64,000 nucleotides of DNA from Deltaproteobacteria bacterium (GCA_016713665.1 JADJOR010000011.1:1-64000), one strand, 5' to 3'. Shown: positions 7,718 to 18,015, counted from the stretch's first letter. Made by a program: numbers and translations. The notes: a model not told the origin generated them from the letters alone.

Positions 7718-8956
7718 TCACCGCTTGACCGTGACCTCGCCCTTCGCGTCGATCCAGTCCTGGATCGTCTGATACACGTACTCGCAGTCCTCCCGCGTCA
7801 TCGTCGGATGACACGGCAGCATGATCCCGTAGGCCATGATCTGGTCCGCCGTCGCGAGCCCGGCCGGCGCGATCCGAAACTCCTGGTTCTTCAGCATCGG
7901 CTGGCGCGTGATGTTGCCCGAGAAGATGACGCGGCTCGTGATGCCCGCGTCCTCGAGCTGGATCTGGAGCTTGGTGCGGCTCCAGCCCGTCTCGGGCCGG
8001 ATCTGGAGCGGGTAGCAGAGCCAGGTCGTCTCGGTCTCGGGCAGGATCGTCGGGAGGATGAACTTGTCCTCGTGCTTCTTCAGGAAGTCCGTATGCCAGC
8101 GGAAGCGCTCTTCCCGGAGCTTCCAGAGCGTGTCGATCTTGTTCATCTGCTCGACGCCGAAGGCGGCGCCACACTCGTTGGGGATGAAGCCGTAGGCGTT
8201 CTCCTCGAAGATGAAGAGCGCGTCGTAGTCGATGCCGTCGACCTTCTCGAGGAAGCGGCCGTCGGAGCTGCCGGCCTTCGTTCCGTGCATCCACTTCTCC
8301 GACGAGCGGCCCCAGGCGCGTAGCGAGAGCGAGCGATCGAAGTACTTCTCGTCGTCGAAGAAGACCATGCCGCCGTTGCCGAGGGCGGTGATGATGTGGA
8401 AGATCGAGAAGCTCGTGATCGAGACGTCGGCGCGGCTCGCGGTATGGCGGCCGCGGAGCTTGCCGCCGAGGGTGTCGGCGCTGTCGTGGATGACGAAGAG
8501 GTCGTGCTTGTCGGCGATCTTGCGGACGATGTCCCAATCGCAGATGCCGCCGACGAGGTCGGGAATCAGGATCGCCTTCGTCTTCGGGCCGATCGCGGCC
8601 TCGATCTGGTCGACGCGGATCTGGTAGTCCGAGAGGCCGACGTCGACGAAGACGGGGGTGCAGTCGACGTGGTAGATCGCGGCGACGTCGGACGAGAAGG
8701 TCAGCACGGGTGTGATGACTTCGGAGCCGCGCGGCAGCTCCGCGAGCCGCATCGCGACCATCAGCGCCGACGAGCCCGAGTTGACCATCACGCCGTATTT
8801 CTTGCCCATGAATTCGGCGACGCGGGCCTCGAACTCGTGGACCTTCTTGCCGGGGATGAGACCGAGCGGGTCCTGCATCTGGGCCATCACGGCGTTGATC
8901 TCGGTCTGGTCGAACATGGCGCCGCCGTAGCGGACGGTGCGGGGCTGGATTCGCAT
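7718..8956 (-). CDS. DegT/DnrJ-fold sugar enzyme with Lys-to-His change (ColD/RfbH-type dehydratase-like)
   Basis: The 412-residue protein has the aspartate-aminotransferase fold of the DegT/DnrJ/EryC1 family, with NSGSSALMVAMRLAE, IHDSADTLGG and a typical C-terminal domain. At the cofactor site family members read SFYPGKNLGALGDGG; here it is SFSIFHIITALGNGG, so the PLP lysine is replaced by His187. That substitution defines PMP-dependent 3-dehydratases such as ColD and RfbH (E1). The cysteine cluster of the [2Fe-2S] RfbH type is absent after RAWGR, favouring a ColD-like reaction on a nucleotide-4-keto-6-deoxysugar. The start at 8956 has AAAGGAAAG seven bases upstream. It sits alone, outside any visible sugar cluster, so the substrate is open. 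Confidence 0.75.
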   Translation of the reverse strand: MRIQPRTVRYGGAMFDQTEINAVMAQMQDPLGLIPGKKVHEFEARVAEFMGKKYGVMVNSGSSALMVAMRLAELPRGSEVITPVLTFSSDVAAIYHVDCTPVFVDVGLSDYQIRVDQIEAAIGPKTKAILIPDLVGGICDWDIVRKIADKHDLFVIHDSADTLGGKLRGRHTASRADVSITSFSIFHIITALGNGGMVFFDDEKYFDRSLSLRAWGRSSEKWMHGTKAGSSDGRFLEKVDGIDYDALFIFEENAYGFIPNECGAAFGVEQMNKIDTLWKLREERFRWHTDFLKKHEDKFILPTILPETETTWLCYPLQIRPETGWSRTKLQIQLEDAGITSRVIFSGNITRQPMLKNQEFRIAPAGLATADQIMAYGIMLPCHPTMTREDCEYVYQTIQDWIDAKGEVTVKR

Positions 8957-9068
8957 GGATCTTTCCTTTCGTGGGGTGGGATCGGACGGAGTCAACGGAC
9001 GGAGCGCATGCGCCGGGATTCGACGATGCGTCGGAGGTCGGAGACGTGCAAACGGGTCGCGCGTGCGC

Positions 9069-9650
9069 TCATGCGGGCTCCGACTCGAGCGGATCGGCCG
9101 GATCGTTCGGCGAATGCGCGGTCCTCGAGGACTGTGACCGCGGCGATGCGGGCGACGAAGGCGACTCGGGCGACGGCGCCAACGATCGGGGCGCCCGAGG
9201 CAGACGGGCGAGATCGCCGACGAGGCGCGTGACGAGGGTCGTGAGCGCCGCGCGATCGTCCTCGGGCCAGGTCGCGAGCACGCTCGTCAGCTGATCGAGC
9301 CGGTAGTCGACGATCCGCTCGTAGACGGCGCGGCCGTGCGCCGTCAGCAAGAGCTCGACCTGGCGCGCATCGCCTTCGACGCTGCGGCGCTCGACGAGGC
9401 CCTCCTCCACCAGTGGGAGGAGCTGGCGGCTCGCCGTCGCGGCGTCCATCGCGCAGGCGTCCGCCAATCGGCGAACCGAGAGCGGGCCCTGGTCGTAGAG
9501 GCTGCGGAGCGCGGCATAGCCCGCGCGGGTCACGACGGCGCCGACCGAGATCGATTGATGCTGGTTGAAGCGACGGTTGGCGCCCAGGCGGAAGAGCCCT
9601 TCGAGCGCGCGCTCGAGCTCGACGTCGACGGAGGATGCGGATCCGGGCAT
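9069..9650 (-). CDS. MarR-family transcriptional regulator
   Basis: The 193-residue protein carries a winged helix-turn-helix at about residues 40-110 (GPLSVRRLADACAMDAATASRQLLPLVEEG is the recognition region, followed by the wing RRSVEGDARQVELLL) and a dimerising C-terminal helix. The last 40 residues are Ser/Pro-rich and probably disordered. It is divergent from the SDR gene starting at 9780, with a large palindrome in between, so it likely represses both genes and responds to a small aromatic or lipophilic ligand, as MarR proteins do. Confidence 0.85.
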   Translation of the reverse strand: MPGSASSVDVELERALEGLFRLGANRRFNQHQSISVGAVVTRAGYAALRSLYDQGPLSVRRLADACAMDAATASRQLLPLVEEGLVERRSVEGDARQVELLLTAHGRAVYERIVDYRLDQLTSVLATWPEDDRAALTTLVTRLVGDLARLPRAPRSLAPSPESPSSPASPRSQSSRTAHSPNDPADPLESEPA

Positions 9651-9673
9651 TGCGACGCGCCTCAGTGCGGTGC

Positions 9674-9707
9674 TAACAGTTGCATGACTTAGTCATGGAT
9701 CTGTTTA
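9674..9707. promoter_or_regulatory. palindromic operator between marR-type gene and SDR
   Basis: A perfect dyad CATGACTTAGTCATG (9683-9697) is flanked symmetrically by TAACAG (9674-9679) and CTGTTT (9701-9706, five of six paired), giving a nested palindrome centred on 9690. It sits 24 bases before the MarR start and about 73 before the SDR start, a normal place for a MarR dimer site. Binding is inferred. Confidence 0.6.
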
Positions 9708-9779
9708 ACCCAGCCCCGCAGCGGCCGCCAGGCTTGGCGAGACGCGGCGCGGAGCGGAGTGGCGATCAGGAGCGACGAC

Positions 9780-10637
9780 ATGAACGGCAAGACCAGAGAA
9801 TGCGAAGGACGCGTCGCGCTCGTGACGGGCGCGAGCCGGGGCATCGGGGCCGCCATCGCCGAGCGCCTCGCGTCGGCCGGCGCGAGCGTCGCCTGTGCCG
9901 CGCGCAGCCTCGAGGAGCCGCGGGGCAAGGAGCCGGGCTCGCTGCGCGAGACGGTGGAGCGCATTCGCGCCCAGGGCGGGCGGGCCGTCGCGATCCAGGC
10001 CGACGTGGCGAAGGCCGAGTCCCGGGCCGCGATGATCGAGCAGTGCACGGCGGAGCTCGGCCCGATCGACATCCTGATCCACAACGCCGCCGGCGGCCCC
10101 CACAAGACCTTCGACAAGCTGACGGCGAGCCATTTCGCGATCACCTTCGGCGTCAACGTCGAGGCGCCCTTCCACCTCGCCCGGCTCGTCGTCCCGTCGA
10201 TGCGCGCGCGGGGGCGCGGCTGGATCCTGAACATCTCGTCGGCCAGCGCCGAGCTGCCGAAGGGGCCGCCCTTCGAGGCCTATCAAGTCAACGGCGGCGT
10301 CCATCTCTACGCCGCGAGCAAGGCGGCGCTCAATCGCATGACGCTGGGCCTCGCCGCCGAGCTCTCGGAGGCGGGCATCGCGGTCAATACGCTGGCGCCC
10401 GTCGCGGCGGTCATCACGGCGGCGGTGCGCATGACGGGCGCCGACAAGTGGATCCAGCCCGAGATGATCGAGCCCGTCGAAGCGATGGCCGAGGCCGCCC
10501 TCGCCCTCTCGTGCTGCGACGCGAAGACGACCGGGCGGATCGCCTACAGCCTCGAGCTCCTGCGCGAGCTCGGCCGCGAGATCCGGACCCTCGACGGAAC
10601 CGCGCTCCTCGACCGGGAGAACGCGCAGACGCGCTGA
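9780..10637 (+). CDS. short-chain dehydrogenase/reductase
   Basis: The 285-residue SDR has the NAD(P)-binding TGASRGIG near residue 15, an NNAG-equivalent written HNAAGG, the ISSASAE serine segment and YAASKAALN with the catalytic Tyr and Lys. It would oxidise or reduce an alcohol/ketone, substrate unknown. The ATG at 9780 is preceded by GGAG nine bases upstream, better than the in-frame start at 9759. It is divergent from the MarR gene, so probably inducible by that regulator's ligand. The insert before the catalytic Tyr (FEAYQVNGGVHLYAASK) is slightly longer than usual. Confidence 0.87.
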   Translation: MNGKTRECEGRVALVTGASRGIGAAIAERLASAGASVACAARSLEEPRGKEPGSLRETVERIRAQGGRAVAIQADVAKAESRAAMIEQCTAELGPIDILIHNAAGGPHKTFDKLTASHFAITFGVNVEAPFHLARLVVPSMRARGRGWILNISSASAELPKGPPFEAYQVNGGVHLYAASKAALNRMTLGLAAELSEAGIAVNTLAPVAAVITAAVRMTGADKWIQPEMIEPVEAMAEAALALSCCDAKTTGRIAYSLELLRELGREIRTLDGTALLDRENAQTR

Positions 10638-10738
10638 GCGCGCTCTGAGGCCGCGCTCGAGCGAGCGAGCGCGTGCGTGCGCGGCGCGGCGCAATGGCAT
10701 GCGTCATCATCGCCCTTCCTGAAACGAGGAGGGCGGAG

Positions 10739-13075
10739 ATGGCGAAGAAGGCGGGGGCTCGGAAGGCGGTCGCGATCGCGGCGGGGATCGCGTCGGCGAT
10801 CACGGCGACGGTCACGGCTCTCGCGATCGCGGTGGTTCTCACGCTCGCAATCGGGCTCGCCGGACCGGGCACGGCCCGCGCGGAGAACGCGAAGCCGACG
10901 TCCGCCGCACCGGGTCCGAAATCGCCGAACGTCGTCGTCGTGCTGCTCGACGACGTGGGCTTCGGCGCGGCGTCGACCTTCGGTGGACCGATCCCGACGC
11001 CGACCCTCGAGCGCCTCGCGAACGAAGGCCTCCGCTACAACCGCTTCCACACGACGGCCATCTGCTCGCCGACCCGCGCCGCGCTGCTGACCGGCCGCAA
11101 TGCCCACGCCGTCGGCGTCGGCGCCGTCCTCAACTCGGCCTCGGACCATCCGGGCAAGCGCGGCGTCCTCGACGACGCGACGCCGACCCTCGCCGATCAT
11201 CTGCGCTTCGCGGGCTATGCGACGGCGGCCTTCGGCAAATGGCATCTCACGCCCGACTGGGAGACCTCCCCCGCCGGCCCCTTCGACCATTGGCCGACCG
11301 GGCGCGGCTTCGATCATTTCTACGGCTTCCTCGGCGGCGAGACGCATCAGTTCGAGCCGACGCTCTACGAGGGCACGCGGCCCGTCTCGCGCCCGCCCGG
11401 CGCCGACTACCATCTCAGCGAGGACCTCGCGCGCCAGGCCTCGCGCTGGATGCAGCTCCAGCGCTCGATCCGCCCGGATCGCCCCTTCTTCGTCTACTTC
11501 GCGACGGGGGCGACGCATGCGCCGATCCACGCCCCCGAGTCCTGGATCCGCCGCTTCCGCGGCCAGTTCGACCAGGGCTGGGACGCGCAACGCGAGCGGA
11601 CCTTCGCGAGCCAGAAGAAGCAGGGCGTGATCCCGGCCGACGCGCGCCTGACGCCGCGCCCCCACGTGCTCCCGGCCTGGGACTCGCTCTCGACCGACGA
11701 GAAGAAGGTCGCCGCGCGCCTGATGGAGGCGAACGCCGGCTTCCTCGCGCATACGGACGCCCAGATCGGCGAGCTCGTCGCGACCCTCGAGGCGATGGGC
11801 GAGCTCGACGACACGATCTTCGTCTACATCGTCGGCGACAACGGCGCGTCGGCCGAGGGCGGCGTCCTCGGCAGCTGGAACTACGTCGCCGGCCTGTATG
11901 GCCTACCCGAGGACATCGCGAAGGATCAGACGCGCCTCGACGCGATGGGCGGCACGACGTCCTTCCCGCACTATCCGTCGGGCTGGGCCTGGGCAATGAA
12001 CACGCCCTTCCAGTGGGCGAAGACGATCGCGTCGCATCTCGGCGGCACGCGCAATCCGATGGTGATCCACTGGCCTGAGGGGATCGAGCGACCGGGCGGG
12101 CTCCGCAGCCAGTTCGCCCACGTCAACGACCTCACGCCGACGATCCTCGAGGCGATCGGGCGCAAGGGCGGCATGCCCCGCCGCGACGGAACCCCGGTCC
12201 CCTTCGACGGGACGAGCCTCGTCTACACCTTCGCCGACGCGAAAGCGAAGGAGCGCCACACGACCCAGTACTTCGAAGTCTTCGGCCACCGCTCGATCTA
12301 CCACGATGGCTGGATGGCCTCCGCCTATCGCGGTCGCGCCCCCTGGCGCGTCCTCGATCCGTTCCCGCGTCCGACCGAGGAGGATCGCTGGGAGCTCTAC
12401 GACCTCGCGCACGACTTCAGCCAGGCGAACGATCTCGCCGCCCGCGAGCCCGCGCGCCTGAAGGCGCTGCAGGCGCTCTTCCTCGAGGAGGCCGGGAAGA
12501 ACCAGGTCCTCCCGATCGGAACCGATACGCCGGGCGCCGGCCTCCCGAAGCTCCACGGCGACCGCACGCACTTCGTCTACCACGAGGGCGCGATCGGCAT
12601 CCCCGAATCCGGCGGCCCCCAGCTCGCCAACCGCTCGTACACGATCCGCGCCGAGATCGAGATCCCCGCGCAGGGCGCGTCCGGCGTGATCGCGACCGAA
12701 GGGGGCACCGTCGGCGGCTGGGCCCTCTACGTCGACGCGAAGGGACGCCCCGCCTTCCACTACGACTTCTTCGACGTCGAGCAGATGACGATCGTCGGGG
12801 GCGAGAAGCTTCCCGCCGGCCGCACGACCCTGCGCTACGCGTTCGAATCGGACGGCGGCATCGGCGCCGGCGGCCGCGGCCGGCTCTACGTCGGCGATCG
12901 GCTCGTCGGCGAGGGCCGCATCGGGCGCACGGTGCCGCGCTTCTTCTCGATCGACGAGACCTTCGACATCGGGACCGACACCGGCTCGCCCGCCGGCGAC
13001 TACCCGCCGGGCTTCGACTTCGGGGGGAGGATCCACGCCGTCGAGATCACGCTCGCGCCGGTCGCGAAGCGTTAG
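10739..13075 (+). CDS. exported sulfatase (arylsulfatase-type, FGly site present)
   Basis: The 778-residue protein starts at 10739 after GAGGAGGGCGGAG and has an N-terminal hydrophobic export segment (residues about 10-48, ending TARAEN). The sulfatase domain has the metal site LLDDVGFG (about 69-76) and the signature CSPTRAALLTGR with Cys109, the residue converted to formylglycine by sulfatase-modifying enzyme. HxPHxP-like and GDNGAS metal motifs follow, and the final 170 residues form an additional beta-rich region. It resembles large bacterial arylsulfatases; the sulfate ester substrate is unknown. No formylglycine-generating enzyme is in the window. Confidence 0.88.
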   Translation: MAKKAGARKAVAIAAGIASAITATVTALAIAVVLTLAIGLAGPGTARAENAKPTSAAPGPKSPNVVVVLLDDVGFGAASTFGGPIPTPTLERLANEGLRYNRFHTTAICSPTRAALLTGRNAHAVGVGAVLNSASDHPGKRGVLDDATPTLADHLRFAGYATAAFGKWHLTPDWETSPAGPFDHWPTGRGFDHFYGFLGGETHQFEPTLYEGTRPVSRPPGADYHLSEDLARQASRWMQLQRSIRPDRPFFVYFATGATHAPIHAPESWIRRFRGQFDQGWDAQRERTFASQKKQGVIPADARLTPRPHVLPAWDSLSTDEKKVAARLMEANAGFLAHTDAQIGELVATLEAMGELDDTIFVYIVGDNGASAEGGVLGSWNYVAGLYGLPEDIAKDQTRLDAMGGTTSFPHYPSGWAWAMNTPFQWAKTIASHLGGTRNPMVIHWPEGIERPGGLRSQFAHVNDLTPTILEAIGRKGGMPRRDGTPVPFDGTSLVYTFADAKAKERHTTQYFEVFGHRSIYHDGWMASAYRGRAPWRVLDPFPRPTEEDRWELYDLAHDFSQANDLAAREPARLKALQALFLEEAGKNQVLPIGTDTPGAGLPKLHGDRTHFVYHEGAIGIPESGGPQLANRSYTIRAEIEIPAQGASGVIATEGGTVGGWALYVDAKGRPAFHYDFFDVEQMTIVGGEKLPAGRTTLRYAFESDGGIGAGGRGRLYVGDRLVGEGRIGRTVPRFFSIDETFDIGTDTGSPAGDYPPGFDFGGRIHAVEITLAPVAKR

Positions 13076-13160
13076 GCGCCCGACTCGGGCGAGCGCGCGT
13101 CGCCGGGACGTCGCCGTCTGGCCGACGTCGCCTGGGCGATCCGCTCGGCCCGCCGGGCGC

Positions 13161-14324
13161 TCAGATCATGAGCGATTGCGGATCGAGGCCGAGCATCGCG
13201 CGCCCGACCTCGCCGTAGCCCTTCTCGTTTGCGAAGGCGTGCTGCGAGATCGTCGAGATGTCGCGCCAGAGGCGATCGAGGGGGGATTTGCGGTAGAGCG
13301 CGGTGCCCCCTGCGGCTTCGTACATGCCGGCGACGGCGGCCTTCGAGGCGCGGAAGGCATGGATGCCCGCGAGGCGGAAGGCGGCGCGCTGCGCGAGGGT
13401 CGGCGCATCGCCGGCGCAGACGGTCGCCCAGAGCTGGCCGGTCATGTCGACGAGGTAGCTGCGGGCGGAGCCGAGGGTCGCCTCGGATTGGGCGACGGCG
13501 CGCTGGACGAGGAGCTCGTCGCAGGGCTTGTGGTTGCCGGGCATGATGAGCTTGCTCGCGGCGACCTCGCAGAGGGCCTCGATCGAGGCGCGCGCGATCC
13601 CGAGCGAGGCGCCCGGGGCGTTGGCGACGATGAACCAGGGAAAGGCGTAGAGCGGCGCGGGATCCTTCGCGGGCTCGAAGAGCGAGAAGCTCATCTCGTC
13701 GGGCACGAACACGTCGGCGACGCGCCAGTCGTGGCTGCCGCTGCCGGCGAGGCCCGTCGTCTGCCAGGTATCGAGGATCTCGACGTCGGCGCGCGGGAAG
13801 AAGGTCATGCGGACCGTCGGATGCCCGTGCGGTCCCGCGACCGGCCCGTTCTCGTCGAAGACGACCGCGCCGCCGACGAACCAGTCGGCGTGGAGGCTCG
13901 AGCTGCCGAAGGGCCACTGCCCCGTCACCCGATATCCGCCCGGGACCCGCAGCGCCCGCCCCTTCGGCACGAGCACGCTCGCCGTGATCGCATCGCGGTC
14001 GGCGTAGATCCGGTTCGCGACCTCGCGCTCGAGATGGGCCGCGTAGAAGCCGCCGTCCGAGCCGATCATGACGATCCAGCCCGTCGAGCCGTCGGCGCGC
14101 GCGACCTCTTCGACGATCGCGAGCTGGGTGATCGGGTCGACCTCGGGACCGCCCATCGAGCGGGGCATCGTCATGCGGATGACGCCGGATTCCTTGAGCG
14201 CCGCGACGACCTTGTCCGTCAGGCGACCCGCCGCCTCGATCGCCTCCGCCTCGGCGCGGATCAACGGGCCGATCGCTCGGGCCGCGGCCAGGATGTCGGC
14301 CCCGGTCTCGTTCGCCCGCTCCGC
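13161..14324 (-). CDS. acyl-CoA dehydrogenase-like flavin monooxygenase (5' end lost in poly-G)
   Basis: About 388 residues are readable, from NETGADILAAARAIGPLIR through a C-terminal helical domain ending LDPQSLMI. The fold is acyl-CoA dehydrogenase with a type-2 C-terminal domain, as in HsaA-like two-component hydroxylases and dibenzothiophene-type monooxygenases, with FAD/FMN-contacting YRVTGQWPFGSSS and TGLAGSGSHDW. The start codon should lie only a few residues before 14324 but is replaced by a poly-G tract, which in this frame gives a nonsensical poly-proline link to the next SDR. Downstream and tandem with that SDR, it probably shares its pathway, perhaps steroid or terpenoid breakdown (inference). 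Confidence 0.78.
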   Translation of the reverse strand, partial: AERANETGADILAAARAIGPLIRAEAEAIEAAGRLTDKVVAALKESGVIRMTMPRSMGGPEVDPITQLAIVEEVARADGSTGWIVMIGSDGGFYAAHLEREVANRIYADRDAITASVLVPKGRALRVPGGYRVTGQWPFGSSSLHADWFVGGAVVFDENGPVAGPHGHPTVRMTFFPRADVEILDTWQTTGLAGSGSHDWRVADVFVPDEMSFSLFEPAKDPAPLYAFPWFIVANAPGASLGIARASIEALCEVAASKLIMPGNHKPCDELLVQRAVAQSEATLGSARSYLVDMTGQLWATVCAGDAPTLAQRAAFRLAGIHAFRASKAAVAGMYEAAGGTALYRKSPLDRLWRDISTISQHAFANEKGYGEVGRAMLGLDPQSLMI

Positions 14325-15197
<873 letters not shown>

Positions 15198-15250
15198 GTC
15201 GTTCTCCTCAAACCGCGCCCCGTGGACCCGGCCCTGGGCGCACCCGAACG

Positions 15251-16030
15251 CTAGTCGCGCTTCGAGAGCGGCAGCATGATGTTGGATCCGGCGCCGACGA
15301 CCTGGGGCGACACGCCGTTCCACTTCTCGACCATCTTGAGCTCGACCAGCGTCGGCGCCTTCTCGAGGGCCTCGCCCTGGATCTTGATCGCCTCGGCGTC
15401 GGCCGTGGCCTTGATGATCTGGGTCTCGGCGTCGGTTCGGGCCTGCTGCATCTTGAAGATCGCCTTCTCGGCCTCCTGCTGCTGGACCATCTTCGCCTCG
15501 ATCGCCTGCTCGAGCTCGTTCGAGAGGGCCACGTCCTCGATCACGAGATCCTCGAGCACGAGCAGCGTCCCGACCTTCTCCCGCGCCGCGTCGAGCGCCG
15601 CGACCTTGATCTGCTCGCGCGTCTTCACGATGTCGGCCGCGGTCTTGAGCGCCGTCACCTCCTTCGTCGCCTCCTGGACCCGGGGCAGGATCAGCGAGTC
15701 GAAGGGATTGCCGGCGTAGTCGCGCAGGACCGAGACCACCGACGCCTCGGGAATCCGATAGAGGACCTTCAGCTGGATGTTGATCTGCTGGAGGTCGGAC
15801 GAGAAGCACTGGGCCGCGACCTCCCGCGTGTCCTGCTGGACGTTCACGCGGCGGATCTGGGTGATGAAGGGGATCTTGAGGCCGAAGCCCGGCGCGAGGA
15901 AGTCGTTCGACATCGTCCCCAGCATGACGCGGACCCCGCGCTCGCCGGGCTCGACCACGTAGGTGCTGCCGAGCAGCGCCGAGAGCACGAAAAAGGCCAC
16001 GACGAAAGTCCCGACGATGCGTCCACCCAT
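15251..16030 (-). CDS. prohibitin/SPFH (band 7) membrane protein
   Basis: The 259-residue protein has one N-terminal transmembrane helix (about residues 5-25) followed by an SPFH domain (YVVEPGERGVRVMLGTMSND to about 170) and a long Ala/Glu/Gln-rich coiled coil (about 170-235) typical of prohibitins. Such proteins form large rings on the periplasmic face of the inner membrane and act with membrane proteases and lipid microdomains. It is upstream of and on the same strand as the SDR at 15197 with a 53-base gap. No partner protease gene is nearby. Confidence 0.85.
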   Translation of the reverse strand: MGGRIVGTFVVAFFVLSALLGSTYVVEPGERGVRVMLGTMSNDFLAPGFGLKIPFITQIRRVNVQQDTREVAAQCFSSDLQQINIQLKVLYRIPEASVVSVLRDYAGNPFDSLILPRVQEATKEVTALKTAADIVKTREQIKVAALDAAREKVGTLLVLEDLVIEDVALSNELEQAIEAKMVQQQEAEKAIFKMQQARTDAETQIIKATADAEAIKIQGEALEKAPTLVELKMVEKWNGVSPQVVGAGSNIMLPLSKRD

Positions 16031-16195
16031 GACTTCCCCCCAGCTCGAGCGCGCGGATGGAACGGGATGCTTCCCCTCTCGGCGCGAGCGGTCGGATCCT
16101 AGGCGAGCCCGAGCCCTTTACGCACCGCCCGTCCTTTCCGACAATCCGGCGTCGCCTTCGCCGCCGCCATCGCCCACCGCATGGAGAGCCACCCG

Positions 16196-17335
16196 ATGAG
16201 CCAGATCACGCCGTTCACGATCGAGATCCCCCAGGCCCAGCTCGACGACCTGAAGGAGCGCCTCGCCCGCACGCGCTGGGCGGAGAAGGAGACGGTGAGC
16301 GACTGGTCCCAGGGCATCCCGCAGGCCTATCTGAAGGAGGTCTGCGAGTACTGGGCGACGAAGTACGACTGGCGCGAGCGCGAGCGGCAGCTGAACCGCT
16401 TCCCCCAGTTCAAGACGAAGATCGACGGCCTCGACATCCACTTCATCCACGTGAAGTCCCCCGTCGCGACGGCGACGCCGCTCGTGATGACCCACGGCTG
16501 GCCGGGCTCGGTCGTCGAGTTCCAGAAGGTCATCGCGAAGCTCGCGGATCCGGTCGCCCACGGCGGACGGGCCGAGGACGCGTTCCACGTCGTGTGTCCG
16601 TCGCTGCCGGGCTACGGCTTCTCCGAGAAGCCGAGCGCGACGGGCTGGGGACTCGCGAAGATCGCCGACGCCTGGGCCGAGCTGATGAAGCGCCTGGGCT
16701 ACGGCCGCTACATCGCCCAGGGCGGCGACTGGGGCTCGATGGTGACGACCTGCATCGGGAGCCAGCATCCCGAGACCTGCATGGGCATCCATCTCAACAT
16801 GGCGATCGCGCCGCCGACCGAGGCGTCGATGAAGGATCTCACGCCCCTCGAGCAGAGCGCGCTCGCGAGCATGGACAACTACGGCAAGTGGGACAGCGGC
16901 TACTCGAAGCAGCAATCGACCCGGCCCCAGACGCTCGGCTACGGCCTCGTCGACTCGCCGGCGGCCCAGGCCGGCTGGATCCTCGAGAAGTTCTGGAGCT
17001 GGACGGATTGCAACGGCCATCCCGAGAACGCGCTCTCCCGCGACGAGATGCTCGACAACGTGATGCTCTACTGGCTGCCCGCGACCGGGGCCTCCTCGGC
17101 GCGGCTCTACTGGGAGAGCTTCGCCTCGGTGCCGATGCAGCCGATCGAGGTCCCGGTCGGCGTCAGCGTCTTCCCCCACGAGATCTTCAAGGCGTCGCGG
17201 CGCTGGTGCGAGGCGCGCTATGCGAAGCTCGTCCACCACAACGTGCTCGCGAAGGGCGGCCATTTCGCCGCCTTCGAGCAGCCCGAGCTCTTCGTCGACG
17301 AGGTCCGCACCGCCGCCCGGGCGATCCGGGGTTGA
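16196..17335 (+). CDS. epoxide hydrolase (EHN domain, alpha/beta hydrolase)
   Basis: The 379-residue enzyme begins with an epoxide-hydrolase N-terminal (EHN) domain (about 1-110: FTIEIPQAQLDDLKERLART) and an alpha/beta-hydrolase core with the oxyanion HGWPGS, the nucleophile Asp in GGDWGS (about residue 178) and the catalytic His in GGHFAAFEQPE (about 354). It resembles microsomal/juvenile-hormone-type epoxide hydrolases, turning epoxides to diols. GGAGAG lies eight bases before the ATG at 16196; a start at 16181 is possible. The DUF2959 lipoprotein follows after 11 bases. Confidence 0.9.
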   Translation: MSQITPFTIEIPQAQLDDLKERLARTRWAEKETVSDWSQGIPQAYLKEVCEYWATKYDWRERERQLNRFPQFKTKIDGLDIHFIHVKSPVATATPLVMTHGWPGSVVEFQKVIAKLADPVAHGGRAEDAFHVVCPSLPGYGFSEKPSATGWGLAKIADAWAELMKRLGYGRYIAQGGDWGSMVTTCIGSQHPETCMGIHLNMAIAPPTEASMKDLTPLEQSALASMDNYGKWDSGYSKQQSTRPQTLGYGLVDSPAAQAGWILEKFWSWTDCNGHPENALSRDEMLDNVMLYWLPATGASSARLYWESFASVPMQPIEVPVGVSVFPHEIFKASRRWCEARYAKLVHHNVLAKGGHFAAFEQPELFVDEVRTAARAIRG

Positions 17336-17346
17336 GGAGCGCCACG

Positions 17347-18015
17347 ATGATCCAACGACTCGCCAAGCCCTTCCCGTTCCGGCTCGTGGGCGCCGCGATG
17401 GCGCTCGCCCTCGGCGGCTGCTCGACGGCCTACTACAGCGCGATGGAGAAGGTCGGCCAGGACAAGCGCGACATCCTGAAGAGCCGGATCGAGTCCGGGC
17501 GCGAGGACCAGAAGGCCGCGCAGGAGCAGTTCAAGACGACCTACCAGCACTTCCAGGAGGCGACGGGCTACAAGGGCGGCGATCTCGAGTCGGTCTACGA
17601 CCGGCTCAACGGCGAGTACGAGAGCAGCGAGGCCCGCGCGACGGACGTCCGGGAGCGGATCGCCTCGATCGAGCAGGTCGCGAAGGATCTCTTCTCCGAA
17701 TGGCAGCAGGAGATCGGAACGATCCAGAAGGCGAGCATGCGGGCCGAGAGCACGAAGCTCATGACCGACACGAAGACGCGCTACGCGAAGGTCATCGCCG
17801 CCATGAAGAAGGCCGAGGCGAAGATGCCGCCGGTCCTCACCGCCTTCCACGATCAGGTGCTCTTCCTGAAGCACAACCTGAACGCCCGGGCGATCGCGTC
17901 GCTCTCGGGCAACCTCGGCGAGATCGAGAACGACGTCGAGCTCCTGATCCGCGACATCGACGCCTCGATCCGGGAGTCCGAGCGCTTCCTGGCCACGCTG
18001 GAGCCGGCGAGTTGA
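17347..18015 (+). CDS. DUF2959-family lipoprotein
   Basis: The 222-residue protein has a signal peptide ending in the lipobox LALGGC, so it should be a lipoprotein with Cys near residue 25. The rest is highly charged and helical, with long coiled-coil-like stretches (SGREDQKAAQEQFKTTYQHF, and on to the end), matching the DUF2959 family as I recall it. Function is not established. The ATG at 17347 is preceded by GAGGAGCGCC, and it is probably co-transcribed with the epoxide hydrolase. Confidence 0.8.
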   Translation: MIQRLAKPFPFRLVGAAMALALGGCSTAYYSAMEKVGQDKRDILKSRIESGREDQKAAQEQFKTTYQHFQEATGYKGGDLESVYDRLNGEYESSEARATDVRERIASIEQVAKDLFSEWQQEIGTIQKASMRAESTKLMTDTKTRYAKVIAAMKKAEAKMPPVLTAFHDQVLFLKHNLNARAIASLSGNLGEIENDVELLIRDIDASIRESERFLATLEPAS

